From Eucommia ulmoides (lineage: Eukaryota; Streptophyta; Magnoliopsida; Garryales; Eucommiaceae), in assembly GCA_016647705.1 (NCBI GenBank), contig CM028327.1, positions 43,092,017 to 43,156,016 on the forward strand: a DNA stretch of 64,000 bases, written 5' to 3'. Positions 47,628-59,100 of this stretch are shown in pieces (the stretch's first letter is position 1; each line of letters opens with the position of its first letter). The notes under the pieces were generated by a model that was not told the DNA's origin, did not search any database, and saw nothing but the letters and a program-made list of their open reading frames with translations. Made by a program: the position numbers and the translations under genes.

Positions 47628-47745
47628 ACGCAACGGTAAAAATTGTCGTCATATGATCTGGAGGTCACAAATTCGAGTAGTGAAAACAACTTCTTGTAAA
47701 AAAATAAAAAATAAAGTAAAACTGTATATAATAGACTTTAAGTAG
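47628..47745 (+). mobile_element. tRNA-derived SINE, family C fragment
   Basis: Wording gacgcaacggtaaaaattgt, ctggaggtcacaaattcgag (B-box-like) and aacaacttcttgtaaa is typical of plant tRNA-related SINEs. Only the 5' two-thirds is clear. Confidence 0.55.
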
Positions 47746-49055
47746 TCCGATCATTTTCCAAATCTCGTGCATAGCAGAAATTTTATAACACTGGACTGTC
47801 CTTTTAAGTATTGGGGGTGTAAAGAGCAATTAACCTTTGGAAAAGATATTTTTTGATATCTTTTTCTTGGATGGGACATGTCCACTAGAACATGGGACCC
47901 CAACACCTAAACATGGTTACTTGTCCATTTTATTAATCCACCTTTAAAATGTGGCCAAACATCATTATAACCTCTCCTAATAGTTAACATTAGTACACTT
48001 TTCAATTATTATCACATTTTTTCATGAGATAATTTATTAAATGATTAGATATGAGTTGTCAGTGCTATTTCCAGAAGAATTGCCAGAGTTCGACTTTCAC
48101 AAGTTGCATTCTCAATATTAAATATTGAATGCACCATGTCAATGTGGGAGAATGTATCCTTAATATTATTCGGAAAAGTGATTAGTTGAGGTGCACGTAA
48201 ACTGGTTCAGATACTATTGTGAAACCCAAAAATAAAAAAGTCTATTTGTGTCACAAATAAAAAAGTCTATTTGTGTCACTTTGATTTGTAATTATATAAA
48301 TATTTTTTTTTTTATATATTTTTATCATGAAATTTTTGGTGGCTGAAAAATAATTTTTAACACGTCTATGGATATATTCGAGGCAATTCAATTTCAATAA
48401 TATATTTTTAAATATTTAATATTTTTGTTGGATAATATCTACAAATATATTTTTTCTAGCAATTTTTTTTTTCTAAAAATACAATTTAAATTAGAAAAAA
48501 AAAAGAAGAAAACTATTATATTATTTTCAAATAATTTACTTTATTATTTTTCTTTTAGTTATTTCAATATTTTTTTTTTAAAAAAAGTAATTAATTGTTT
48601 AAAAATAAAAATATAATATTGATGATTTGATTAATTTAAACCATCCATGGAACAAATATTTAGGATAAAGTAATTAGGGAAAATTAGGTGTCTAATTGGT
48701 CCATATGTGTGAAAAACATCACATTTGACCCTAAGATGTGGTCTAAGTGTCAAATTGGTCCAATTATAAACTATCTGCTAAATCTAAAAGAAAATAGTAA
48801 GATGACGTAGAATTAAGACGTTATTAGCGAAGCTATTGACCAGCAATGGCGACTGCAGGCTCTGAGAATGAGAGGTACAATAAGATTTTCTTACTATAGA
48901 GAATAAAATGAAAATTATATTTTGTACTGTTAAATTTATTATAAGTGTCTAAATTGTTACTATGATGTTAGTTGTACCTACAGTGACAAAATTACCCATA
49001 ATATTAATGTTACGCGCTTTGCAAATGCATATTTCTATCCATAATAGTTTTTTCA
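47746..49055. other. AT-rich intergenic DNA with one SINE
   Basis: Contains the SINE at 48054-48228 and otherwise AT-rich sequence, with a tandem of aaaaaagtctatttgtgtca at about 48234-48278. No gene. Confidence 0.45.
48054..48228 (+). mobile_element. tRNA-derived SINE, family A, diverged
   Basis: Carries gccagagttcgactttcaca (B-box-like), attaaatattgaatgcacca and gtgattagttgaggtgcacg, matching the family A core. No clear duplication; older than the 44412 and 49374 copies. Confidence 0.6.
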
Positions 49056-49346
49056 TTTTGCACCCTTGAAATTTTAGAGAAAATTTATTTTAGTCCCTAT
49101 TCTTTTGATTTCAACACATTAAATCATGAAATATACAAATTGTACCAAGTCAGTCATTTCGTTATTTTTATGATTAAATTCACTCACGTAGGTGATTTTG
49201 TGTGTTGACACGTAACTCATTTCCGTCATAAAATTGACGGAGTTATTGATTTGGACTAGTTTAACACAATTTGGATACTTCAGGGTTTAATATATTTAAA
49301 TTGAAAGTATAAGGCTTAAAATACTCAAGGGGTGTAACGTGCAAAA
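49056..49346. mobile_element. Foldback MITE with long inverted arms
   Basis: Outer ends are ttttgcacccttga and, read from the other side, ttttgcacgttacacccctt. Inner arms pair agtcagtcatttcgtta with a gacggagttattgat region. Length 291 bp. Relatives lie at 35395 and 45310. No ORF. Confidence 0.6.
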
Positions 49347-49373
49347 AACTCATATTGTAATAAACCGTTAACA

Positions 49374-49627
49374 CACAAGAGGTGTTAGCCCCATTGTCAA
49401 GTGGAGGTGCCCTCTTTCCTTGTCAATCAGGGTTTGACTTTCCTGGAGAGCACTTCAGAAATTAAATATTGAATTTAATTATGTATGCACTATATCGATG
49501 TGAGGGGAGTGCGCTTTTAAGATCGTCTAATGAGGTGATTAGTCAAGGTATGCGTAAACTGACTTAGACACACCTTATCGTAACCGCTCCCTCCCCCCCA
49601 AAAAAAGAAAAAAAAAAAGGAAGTAAC
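49374..49627 (+). mobile_element. tRNA-derived SINE, family A, with 12-bp duplication
   Basis: The flank aaaccgttaaca occurs at 49362-49373 and 49628-49639. The head has tgttagccccattgtcaagt (A-box-like) and cagggtttgactttcc (B-box-like). The body has gattagtcaaggtatgcgt and a gacacaccttatcg end, followed by C- and A-rich tails. Confidence 0.85.
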
Positions 49628-49799
49628 AAACCGTTAACAATTAGAGACTAAATTGATACAAATCTCAGATTTTAGGGTTAAATGTGTTGTTTTTCAAACT
49701 CTAGAGGCCAATTAGACACACATGTCTAACTTTAAGGGTGAAAAGTGAATTTTTCCTAATTAATTATCGTGAATAATTGCTTCATATCGGTGTGGCCCG

Positions 49800-49990
49800 A
49801 GTCACCCCAAACGTGTTAGTATGATTGACAAGGGAAGTCGTCCATTTTTTTGTCAACCAGAGTTCGGGTCTCCTGAGGAGCACTCTGGGAATTAAATATT
49901 GAATTTAATTCTGAATGCACCAAGCCGATATGGGTGAGCTTGCCTTTAAGATCGCTAAGGAAGATAATTAGTCGAGATGCACCGGGTTAG
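49800..49990 (+). mobile_element. tRNA-derived SINE, family A, 3' truncated
   Basis: Has acgtgttagtatgattgac, accagagttcgggtctcc, the family core gaattaaatattgaattta and gataattagtcgagatgcac, then stops before the GGACACACC end. It lies just upstream of the GFS12-like gene. Confidence 0.65.
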
Positions 49991-50136
49991 GTTATAACCC
50001 GCGAATGTTACTGACGGGTCCGGGTCGGATCATAAGGCCCCTTGAACACTGCCTGATTATCGAATTCAGTCTCCAGTTCGCAAATGTGAAATTTCGCCTT
50101 GAAAATGGAGGGAAATCGATGATTGGAAGTTCAAAA

Positions 50137-53100
50137 ATGGGAGATCGAATGTGCTTCGAGTGTCTGCAGCGGCGAATTCAAGATGATTTTTCTGATAAAA
50201 TTGGTTTTGGTTATGGAATTTCTGATTCCGCCCTCCCTTTTGGCTCCACCGCTGTTGTTCAGGTACCACAACACAGTACACACTGACACACACACAGTTG
50301 CGGTTTTATCGCTTGTGAGCGAAGATTTGTATAATTTTTCTATTTTGCGTTCATCTGGATTGATTTGTTGTTGTTGTTGATGATGCAGACGGCAGCTTCT
50401 GGCGGGGGGCCTTCAGCTCAGTTTATGTTGTTGTACATTCCGATCCGCGAGGACGATTGCTTGATCAAATACATGTATGATTTTCGAAGTTTGATGTATA
50501 CACTATGCGAATAACTTTAAATTAGTTTCTATTAACTGATTTTCTGTTTATTAACTGAATTTGAGTGCTGAAATTCGAATTGTGCGTTGCTGAAATTCGA
50601 ATTCTGGGTTGTTTCATTCACTTTTTAGATCATATTGTTTCTTTTTTGCCAGTTTATGTTGGAAATCTTTTGATTACCACGTGACCAACTGATAAGATCG
50701 ATGGAAATTTATGCAACTTTTGAACTCAATTTATGCTGCGCTTTGGTTGGATTTTGTTGGGAAATTGCGAAATAGTCATTAAAGGGGAATGAATTGACAC
50801 TGCCACCCAATGCACTACTCTCTCTCTCTAAATGAATGGTGAATATTTAGTGGGACATGATGTTCTGTAAGCTTGATTTTGTAGTAAATCGGTGTCGCGT
50901 GCTTTTCCAACATGTTGCTTTAACTATTTTAGTACTGTAATGCAGCCCTGTTGATCCAAAAAGAAGAAAACCTTCATCTGGTTAAAAAACTATTTAAGAA
51001 ATCTTGTTGAATATCTTGCATGTGGAATAAGGAGTATGAGATAGTGTTTTTACAACATGACTTTCTTCTTTTTTCTTCCCAGTGACGAGTACTGTTTAAA
51101 GGATCTCGAAGGCCATAACGGTGTGAGGGATGACACAGTGCAATCCATAATAAATGAAGATCAATCTGAGCTTAGTGTCGGAATTCTTAGTGACAAATTT
51201 TCTTCATTAGAGACCAAATCAAGTGAGTCTCACTCCGTGGCAAATGGCGGCCGGAATAATTTCTTTGCCAGTTTAGGGTGTGATGGATGTTACTTCTCCA
51301 GTAGATTTTCTTGCTCAAGGACCATCACTTCTTTGGCTCCAACTGCTCAAATCGGCAATTCCTCACATGCTGTATTTGAAGAACTTGCTTCGAACTTTTT
51401 ATCTGGGTTTCTTGAAGATGACATTTTGAATTCACTTAGTCTCCTAATAGAAGGAAAACCAAGAGGCAGAGATAGCCTAAACTTTCTTAGTTTAATTGGA
51501 ATACCATTATTTTCTGAGAATGGCTTTCCTGGCTGCATAAGGCATCCAAATATAGCTCCTGTTCTGGGGTTCCTGAAGACATCTTCTGATGTTAATTTAG
51601 TGCTTCCAAAAGCTCCTTATACACTGGAAAATATTCTACACTATAGCCCCGGTGCTTTAAAGTCCGACTGGGATATAAGATTCCTAATCTATCAGCTGCT
51701 GTCGGCCTTGGCTTACATGCATGGTTTAGGAGTTGCTCATGGTGATTTGTGCCCATCGAATGTAATGTTAACTGATACATGCTGGTGTTGGTTGAACATC
51801 AGTGATAAATTTAAACTTAACTCAAGTTCAATAAATGAAGAACACACAAGTGAAGAACACACGGATATTTCCCTTTCAAGGACAGGTCGCTGCATTGAGG
51901 GCTGTCCTTCTCAAGGACCCTATGCTGATTCCAAGATTTCCCAATCTATTGATTGGCATTCTGCTTTTAGAAGTTGGTGGAAGGGAGACTTGAGTAATTT
52001 TGATTATCTGCTCATGTTAAACAGATTAGCTGGGAGAAGGTGGGGTGATCACACATTTCATATAGTAATGCCATGGGTAATAGATTTTAGCATAAAACCT
52101 GATGAAAATAATGATGTTGGTTGGAGAGACTTAACTAAAAGCAAGTGGCGCTTGGCTAAAGGTGATGAACAATTGGATTTCACGTATTCAACATCTGAAA
52201 TTCCACATCACGTATCAGATGAATGTCTATCCGAACTGGCGGTCTGCAGTTACAAAGCAAGAAGATTGCCTTTAAGTATTTTGAGAATGGCTGTTCGTTC
52301 AGTTTATGAACCAAATGAGTATCCATCAACAATGCAAAGACTTTACCAGTGGACTCCTGATGAATGCATCCCCGAATTTTACTGTAGTCCTCAAATATTT
52401 TATTCCATACATTCTGGTATGTCTGACTTGGCAGTACCTTCATGGGCGGGTACCCCTGAAGAGTTCATTAAATTGCACAGAGATGCTTTAGAAAGCGATC
52501 ACGTTTCGTGCCAAATTCATCATTGGATTGACATCACATTTGGGTACAAAATGTCAGGGGGGGCTGCTGTTGCTGCCAAGAATGTTATGTTACCTGCATC
52601 GGAGCCCACGATGCCACGGTCTGTGGGACGCCGTCAGCTCTTCACTCGACCACACCCTGCTCGTCGAGGTGCTAGCATAAAAAAATGTCGCGGTGCTACT
52701 GGATCAGGCCTGCATCAGTTTCAAGTAAATGAAGTTGAAGATGAGCAATATCCCATTCATGGAACTCCTCAATTAGAAGAACTGGAAGCAGCAGCTGCAT
52801 TTTGTGAACATAATCGGCATTTGAACCCTCTCTATGGATTCCCTGTGAAAGATGTTGTGAAGAATGACTCATCTGTTGGAGTACTTCCAAGTGGGATATC
52901 GCAGAAGAATGCAACACCTTACTGTGACAGCAACTATGGGTTGCCATCGGTCATGGATTTACATCATCTGGTTGAGAATATTGAAGTGGATGATGATAGT
53001 TTATCTGGATATCAAGAGCTATTGCTTTGGAGGCAGAAATCTTCTTGTTCAAGGATCTCCGCTGAAGATGTTGCACAAGATATATTTTCTGTTGGTTGTA

Positions 53101-56100
53101 TTTTAGCAGAACTTATTTTGAGGAGGCCACTTTTTGATTCAATTTCGTTAGCTGCATACTTGGAGAGTGGTGTCTTACCTATGCTGCTCCAGGAACTTCC
53201 TCATCATGCTAAAGTGCTTGTTGAAACATGCATTCAAACTGACTGGAGAAGGTAATGGTTTCCAATCCCCCCACCCACCCCACCCCAACCCAACCCTGCC
53301 CAAATTTCATCAGAATTTGCTTTGTAATTGCCTTCTAATTTTTCACCTTATGCCAATTCCATTTGATCTTCAAATGGAACACTATTGGAAATAAAATTTG
53401 GGGAAGGAGGTAGAAATAGACGGGGATGAGTGAATGTTAGATGGTAAAAATTGACATCCAAGGGCCCCCTAACAATGGACATTTAAGTACTTAAATTCAG
53501 TCAAATTTTATGGCGAATTTATGGAAGAACTGGGAATACAGTATAAACAGGTTGATTATAAAGGAGGAATTCTGTTCGCATTTCATTGGAAGTTATTTAA
53601 TGAATTGAATGGATTTTTTTTAATAAGATCTTAAGACACATTTATCCTGCACAAACCATAATTGGGAGCATTTTAGAGAAATAGGTTTGGAAGATCGGGT
53701 GTATTTGAAAAGTGATGATGAAGAAGAAAATAATGGATAACAAATATGAAATGGATATGATAAGTTAGAGGCATTGACCAGTGGGGGATAGATAAGAGAA
53801 AAATGTTTGAGATGGTTTTTTACACATACATATTACATAGGAGACGTGCAAGTGCACTGGTAAGCAAGATTGATTGCATTCAAGCTGAAAATATTAAGAT
53901 AATAATGGACAAGGACTAGGAGTAAGACATAAGGAAACATGAATAGGATCATTTAGAAATGAGTGCTACGACAAACCTAACTCAAGTTATTAGTCTTCAT
54001 TCTTAGACAAAAAAATGTTCGTCCTAAGGAGCTGACAAGCAGTTGCAATTGTATAGTTAACTGTACTTGGTCGAGACTCGACACTTGGGGATTATTTTGT
54101 ACATAAGGGACTCATATCAAGATTGCAATTTCTGCAGTTCCAGAGGAGGTTTTTTTGCCTTGGGATGGGAATTGTGATCACTTGTCATTGGATGAAATAA
54201 TTCAAAATGTACAAGCATATAAAGAATATGCTGGAATTGCAGGAATATCTATTGTAGAATATGGTCCAGTATAAGGTGATATCAGCGTTCCTTTTTGGTA
54301 ACTAAAATGCCATTTATTTCCAATAATCAGGAGGCCCTCTGCTAAGTCTCTTTTGGAATCTCCATTCTTCCCCAAAACTGTCAGATCGTCCTACTTGTTC
54401 CTGGCACCACTCCAACTTTTAGCAAAAGATGGATCCCGACTTCGTTATGCTGCAAGTTTTGCAAAGCAAGGAGCGTTGAGAGCAATGGGAAAGATATCAG
54501 GTGAACTGTGTGCTCCATGTTGCTTAAGGCTTGCAGTGACTCCTTTGTCAGACACTGAAGCTGAGTGGGCTTATATATTACTGAAAGAATTCTTGAATGG
54601 CCTAAAACCACGAGCAGTAATGAATCTCATTTTGCCTGCCATCCAGAAGATTTTACAGGCTAGTTCAAACTTTGTTCTGAAGCATTTGGCTTATGTGTGT
54701 TGGTTTAACTGCTTACATAACGAGGCATTTGTCTCAGGCTACAGGTTATTCGCATTTGAAGGTTTCTCTTCTTCAAGACTCGTTTGTGCGGGAAATATGG
54801 AACTGTATTGGTAAACAAGCATATGTGGAGAATGTTCATCCTTTGGTTATTTCAAATCTGTATCTTGCTCCCCACAAGAGATCTGCAGCTGCGGCTTCTG
54901 TGCTACTAATTGGCTCCAGTGAAGAGCTTGGTGTACCAATTACTGTTCATCAGGTCACACAATATTCAACGATCTACTGTTCTCTATCTTTTGTTTATTG
55001 AAGGCATGCAAATCCTATTTTTTGTATAGTATAGTTGTTTCATATTTGTACTTGGCAGGAACAAAGAGTTTCATATGTGATATTCCTGTTACCATAACAC
55101 TAATTTTTTGACGGTTGCCCAGACAATATTGCCCCTGATTCGTTGTTTTGGGAAAGGGCTCTGCAATGATGGAATTGATGTCTTGGTTAGAATCGGTAAT
55201 CTCAGTTCATTGGATCTTAAGGCTGATATCATTTATCTAAGTGTTTTTTGCAGCTTGTGTGCTAGTATCTTTTTGCATTTATTCTTATTTTTCTTTTTCT
55301 TCCCTTTTCAAACTTTCAGGCAGTCTTTTTGGAGAGAACTTTGTTGTCAAACAGATGATACCGTTACTACGAAATGTTGTGCGTTCTTGTATTAATATTT
55401 CATCTGGGAACAAGCACGAACCAATGCAGAGTTGGAGCACTTCAGCACTTTCTGATTGTTTATTGACTTTGCATGGTCTTGTTGCAGTGTTGTCCGGAGA
55501 GGTGGTTGTGAAGGAACTGATTGAAGTATGAATTTCGACACTGTTTTGCTTGAGTTAGCTTTATTCGTCCTTTGAAAATCTAGAATTACATAATTGTATT
55601 TTCCCAATACTTATGCAGGACGGGAGTTGCCTCTATGTTCAAGTTCTTATGCAGTCAAATTTGGGAATTCCAGTGCTTCAGGTGTTCCAACTGTTCTTCT
55701 TTGCATTCTAATTCATGTTGAATTTTAATATATTCAAATCTTTTTTATTTCTGCCATTGGATTTATGTGTTTCCAGAACATTGAGTTTTGCTCCCTTACT
55801 GTCATGCCACTTATTTGGCTGTGGAGAAGACTTCTTTTTTCTCAATTTTAAATAAGAGATGGTAATGCCGCTTATTCTATTTACTCCAAACGAGGGATCA
55901 AAAGGCCTATGCGCCTATAATGAGCAATGGGATATCACTTATAGTGGTCTCACTAAAATGCTTAAACTATTGTATGCATTTCCATCTATGATTTATGCAC
56001 CCATGTGGCAATGCCCATCATTACTTTCGAGTACCCAACTTAGTAGGACCCTTTATAATACTGGTGGCTTTATATTGTCATCAAAATTTTTAAGTAATTA

Positions 56101-59100
56101 TCTAAAGAAAGAAAACACATGCAACAGTGGGTGCCCTTAAAGGTTTGTATCTTTTGTGAAGGGCATTAAATTGTTTCTTCTCTATGTGCCCCACATATTT
56201 AATTTCAGTACTCTTGGAACAGCTGACCAACTTTGAGTGAGCAATTCCTTTAGATGTACCCTCAGTTTTCTTTCCAATACCTTGTTGTTTTTCGACTTAG
56301 AGTGCAAAGTCCTTGGTAGTGGTGGCATGTTTTTGTTATCAATCAAAGAAAAAATAGTTTCATTTTGGGCCTTTTATCCTCTTTCTTGTATCAATTACTC
56401 TTAGTTCACTTGCCTATTCTTATTGTGCTGTGTGCTACATGCTTTTCACACTCTTTTATGCATCTTATATATCGTCTGACTCTTTCTAAAATTTTCAGTA
56501 GTTTACACTTGTCTCTTTGCCAGATTGCTGCGACAAGTCTCATTGGCGTTTGTCAGCAGATTGGACCAGATTTAACGGCGTTACATGTCTTGCCCAAACT
56601 CAAAGAAATATTTGATGAGTTCGCTTTCTCTCAGGAAATGCCCTCTGCTTTTGGTTCCTCAAGTAGAAGAATGAAAATTTCCAAAACTAAAGCAGACCAG
56701 GAGTATCATATTGAAAACCGTGTGGACCTTGTGTGGGTTCCTAAACTATTTCTGATAATCTGCTTGAAACTTTGTCTGCAGCGAACTTAGTTTAAGTGCT
56801 AGATCTTTCCTAATTTATCACATGATTATAGTTCCGTTTTTGCAGGTTATTTTTGTATCCTCCTCTTGCTTCTCTGCTTGGGATAGAGAAACTTCGTCAG
56901 TGTTGTGCCACGTGGTTGCTTCTTGAGCAGTTCCTTCTAAGACAGCATAACTGGAAGGTAAGTTCTTCTGGTCATTCCTGAAATACTAGGTTTTTGTTTA
57001 TTGCAGTTCATATTTCTGAGGCTGTCATGATTCAGTGGGAATATGCAGGGGAATTATCTCGGAGTGGCACTGACAATGTAAATGCTTGGAAACCAATTTT
57101 CAGCAAGAGCTCAAGTTCTGAATATAGTCCTGCTAAACTGTTGCTCAATGGAGTTGGGTGGTCAATACCACAATCACAAGGAAATAAAGCTGCCAAGAAT
57201 TTGTTTCCTCCTAAACGATACGGCAATCAACACCCAAATAAGAAGCATCTAACAACCTCTGATTTTGGAAAACATGAACCCTGGCACTGGTTTCCTAGTC
57301 CTGCAGTCAGCTGGGTTGGGCCTGATTTTCTTGGTCCTGTCTGGAACCCAAAGGATGAACTACCTTGGAAGATCAGGGCATCTGTCATACACTCTGTTCG
57401 TGCACATCAGGGAGCTCTAAGGTCTTTTGCTATCTGCCGAGATGAGTGCGTAGTTTTCACAGCAGGAGTTGGTGCAGGATTTAAGGGAACTGTTCAGAAA
57501 TTTGAGCTGTCTAGAATTGACTGTAAATCTGGCTATTACGGTCATGAGGAGGTTGGTTACTTCCATCCTGCGGTTAAATTGGTTCGTCATGTGTCGTACT
57601 TTATTGCAATCCTACACTATTTGTTTAAGTCTAACTAAACAAGCATCTTCGATAAAAGCAACCATATAGAAAAAATCAGCATATAATAATAGGAAGTTCC
57701 AGTTTAAGAATCATACATGTAGGCTACTTAAGTTGTTGACGACTTGGTCGGATATGCATGCAGGGCGTAGTCACTATGTGAAAATAGGCTAAAACGGGAT
57801 TCGGCTGAGGCACCAAGTCCATGTGTGGTTATACAATGTCTTTTGGTGCCTCTGTGGATAAAACTGAATGGAAAATTATTTTTATTCAAGATTGAATTCC
57901 TGTAGTGTTTAGTACGATAGCATTCTCAAAGAGGCTTTTTACCCATTTTGTTTAAGATAAAACAGTTGATATAAGTTTTTGGTGCCATCTGTATTGGACC
58001 TTATGACATTATATTTCTATAGATATTGCTGATGGTTGTTACTGTTGTCTCATTTTACTTTTTTACTACTTTCAGGTTGTGAATGACATTTGTGTCCTAG
58101 CGTCCTCTGACAGGGTGGCGTCTTGCGATGGAACGGTTCACATTTGGAATAGTCAAACAGGAAAAGTAATTTCTATAGTTTCTGAATTCTCTGAAAGTTC
58201 TGCCCATCATACAAGCTCTTCAGCATCGCTTTCCCAAAACAATTCAGAACTCAATTTTGATCCACTGTCAAATGGGATTATGACTACTGCCTTTGATGGG
58301 AGTTTGTATACTAGTATGCATCACTTGGAATTCGCTGATATGCTTGTAATGGGCACTGGAAACGGTATGCTAAGGTGATTATCTCATTCGCGTGTTGGAA
58401 TTTTTTATTTTATTTTTTTATGTTCTTGGTATATGCTTTTAGTGTTTTTATCCTATTTATATGGCAACTCATTTTTCAGTTAATCCTTAGTTAACATTAA
58501 CTGCGACACCCACTTTAGTTAATGATAACTATGGCACCGATCGCCGCCTCTGGTTACCAAACTCTGGGCGTCAGTTGTTGGACCTCTACCGCTGATCACC
58601 GGATTCCAACCACCAGGCACCGGACCTCCATTGCCGGTCGCCAGATTCCAGCTGCCAGGAGCCGGCCAGAGACCTGCCGCTGGTTGCTGGACCTCTGGCA
58701 GACCTCTGCCTCCAGTCGCAGGCTTCCACCGACCACCACCACCACGGCACCAACACAACATAAATACAAATTTCATATTGAGTTAAGGTTAATTTGATAG
58801 ATTCAATTTAGTTAACATTAACTGAACGAATGAAAAGTATTCAAAGGACTAAAAAGTAATGAAAAAAATTCTGAGGTTGAAGTAATAATGTTGTTGTCTA
58901 GTTTCAAGGACAATCTATTAGTTCCTCCCCCCCTTTATATTGTTGAAGAGAATTTTTATTTTATTTTATTATTTTGCCGTTAATTTTTCTTGAATTATCG
59001 CTACACCAAATGCAGATTCATTGACATCAACCAAGGTCAAAAACTTCATCTGTGGAAAAGCGAATCTTCTGAAACTGGATTTTCTCTGATATCTTCTATA

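Noticed and set aside
55859-56140. Extra GFS12 exon within intron 8
   Set aside because: The ORF has no family similarity, and exons 8 and 9 join in phase directly.
58519-58797. ORFs on both strands in the GC-rich part of GFS12 intron 12
   Set aside because: The repeat is compositionally biased, the flanking exons join in phase without it, and the family has no such segment.
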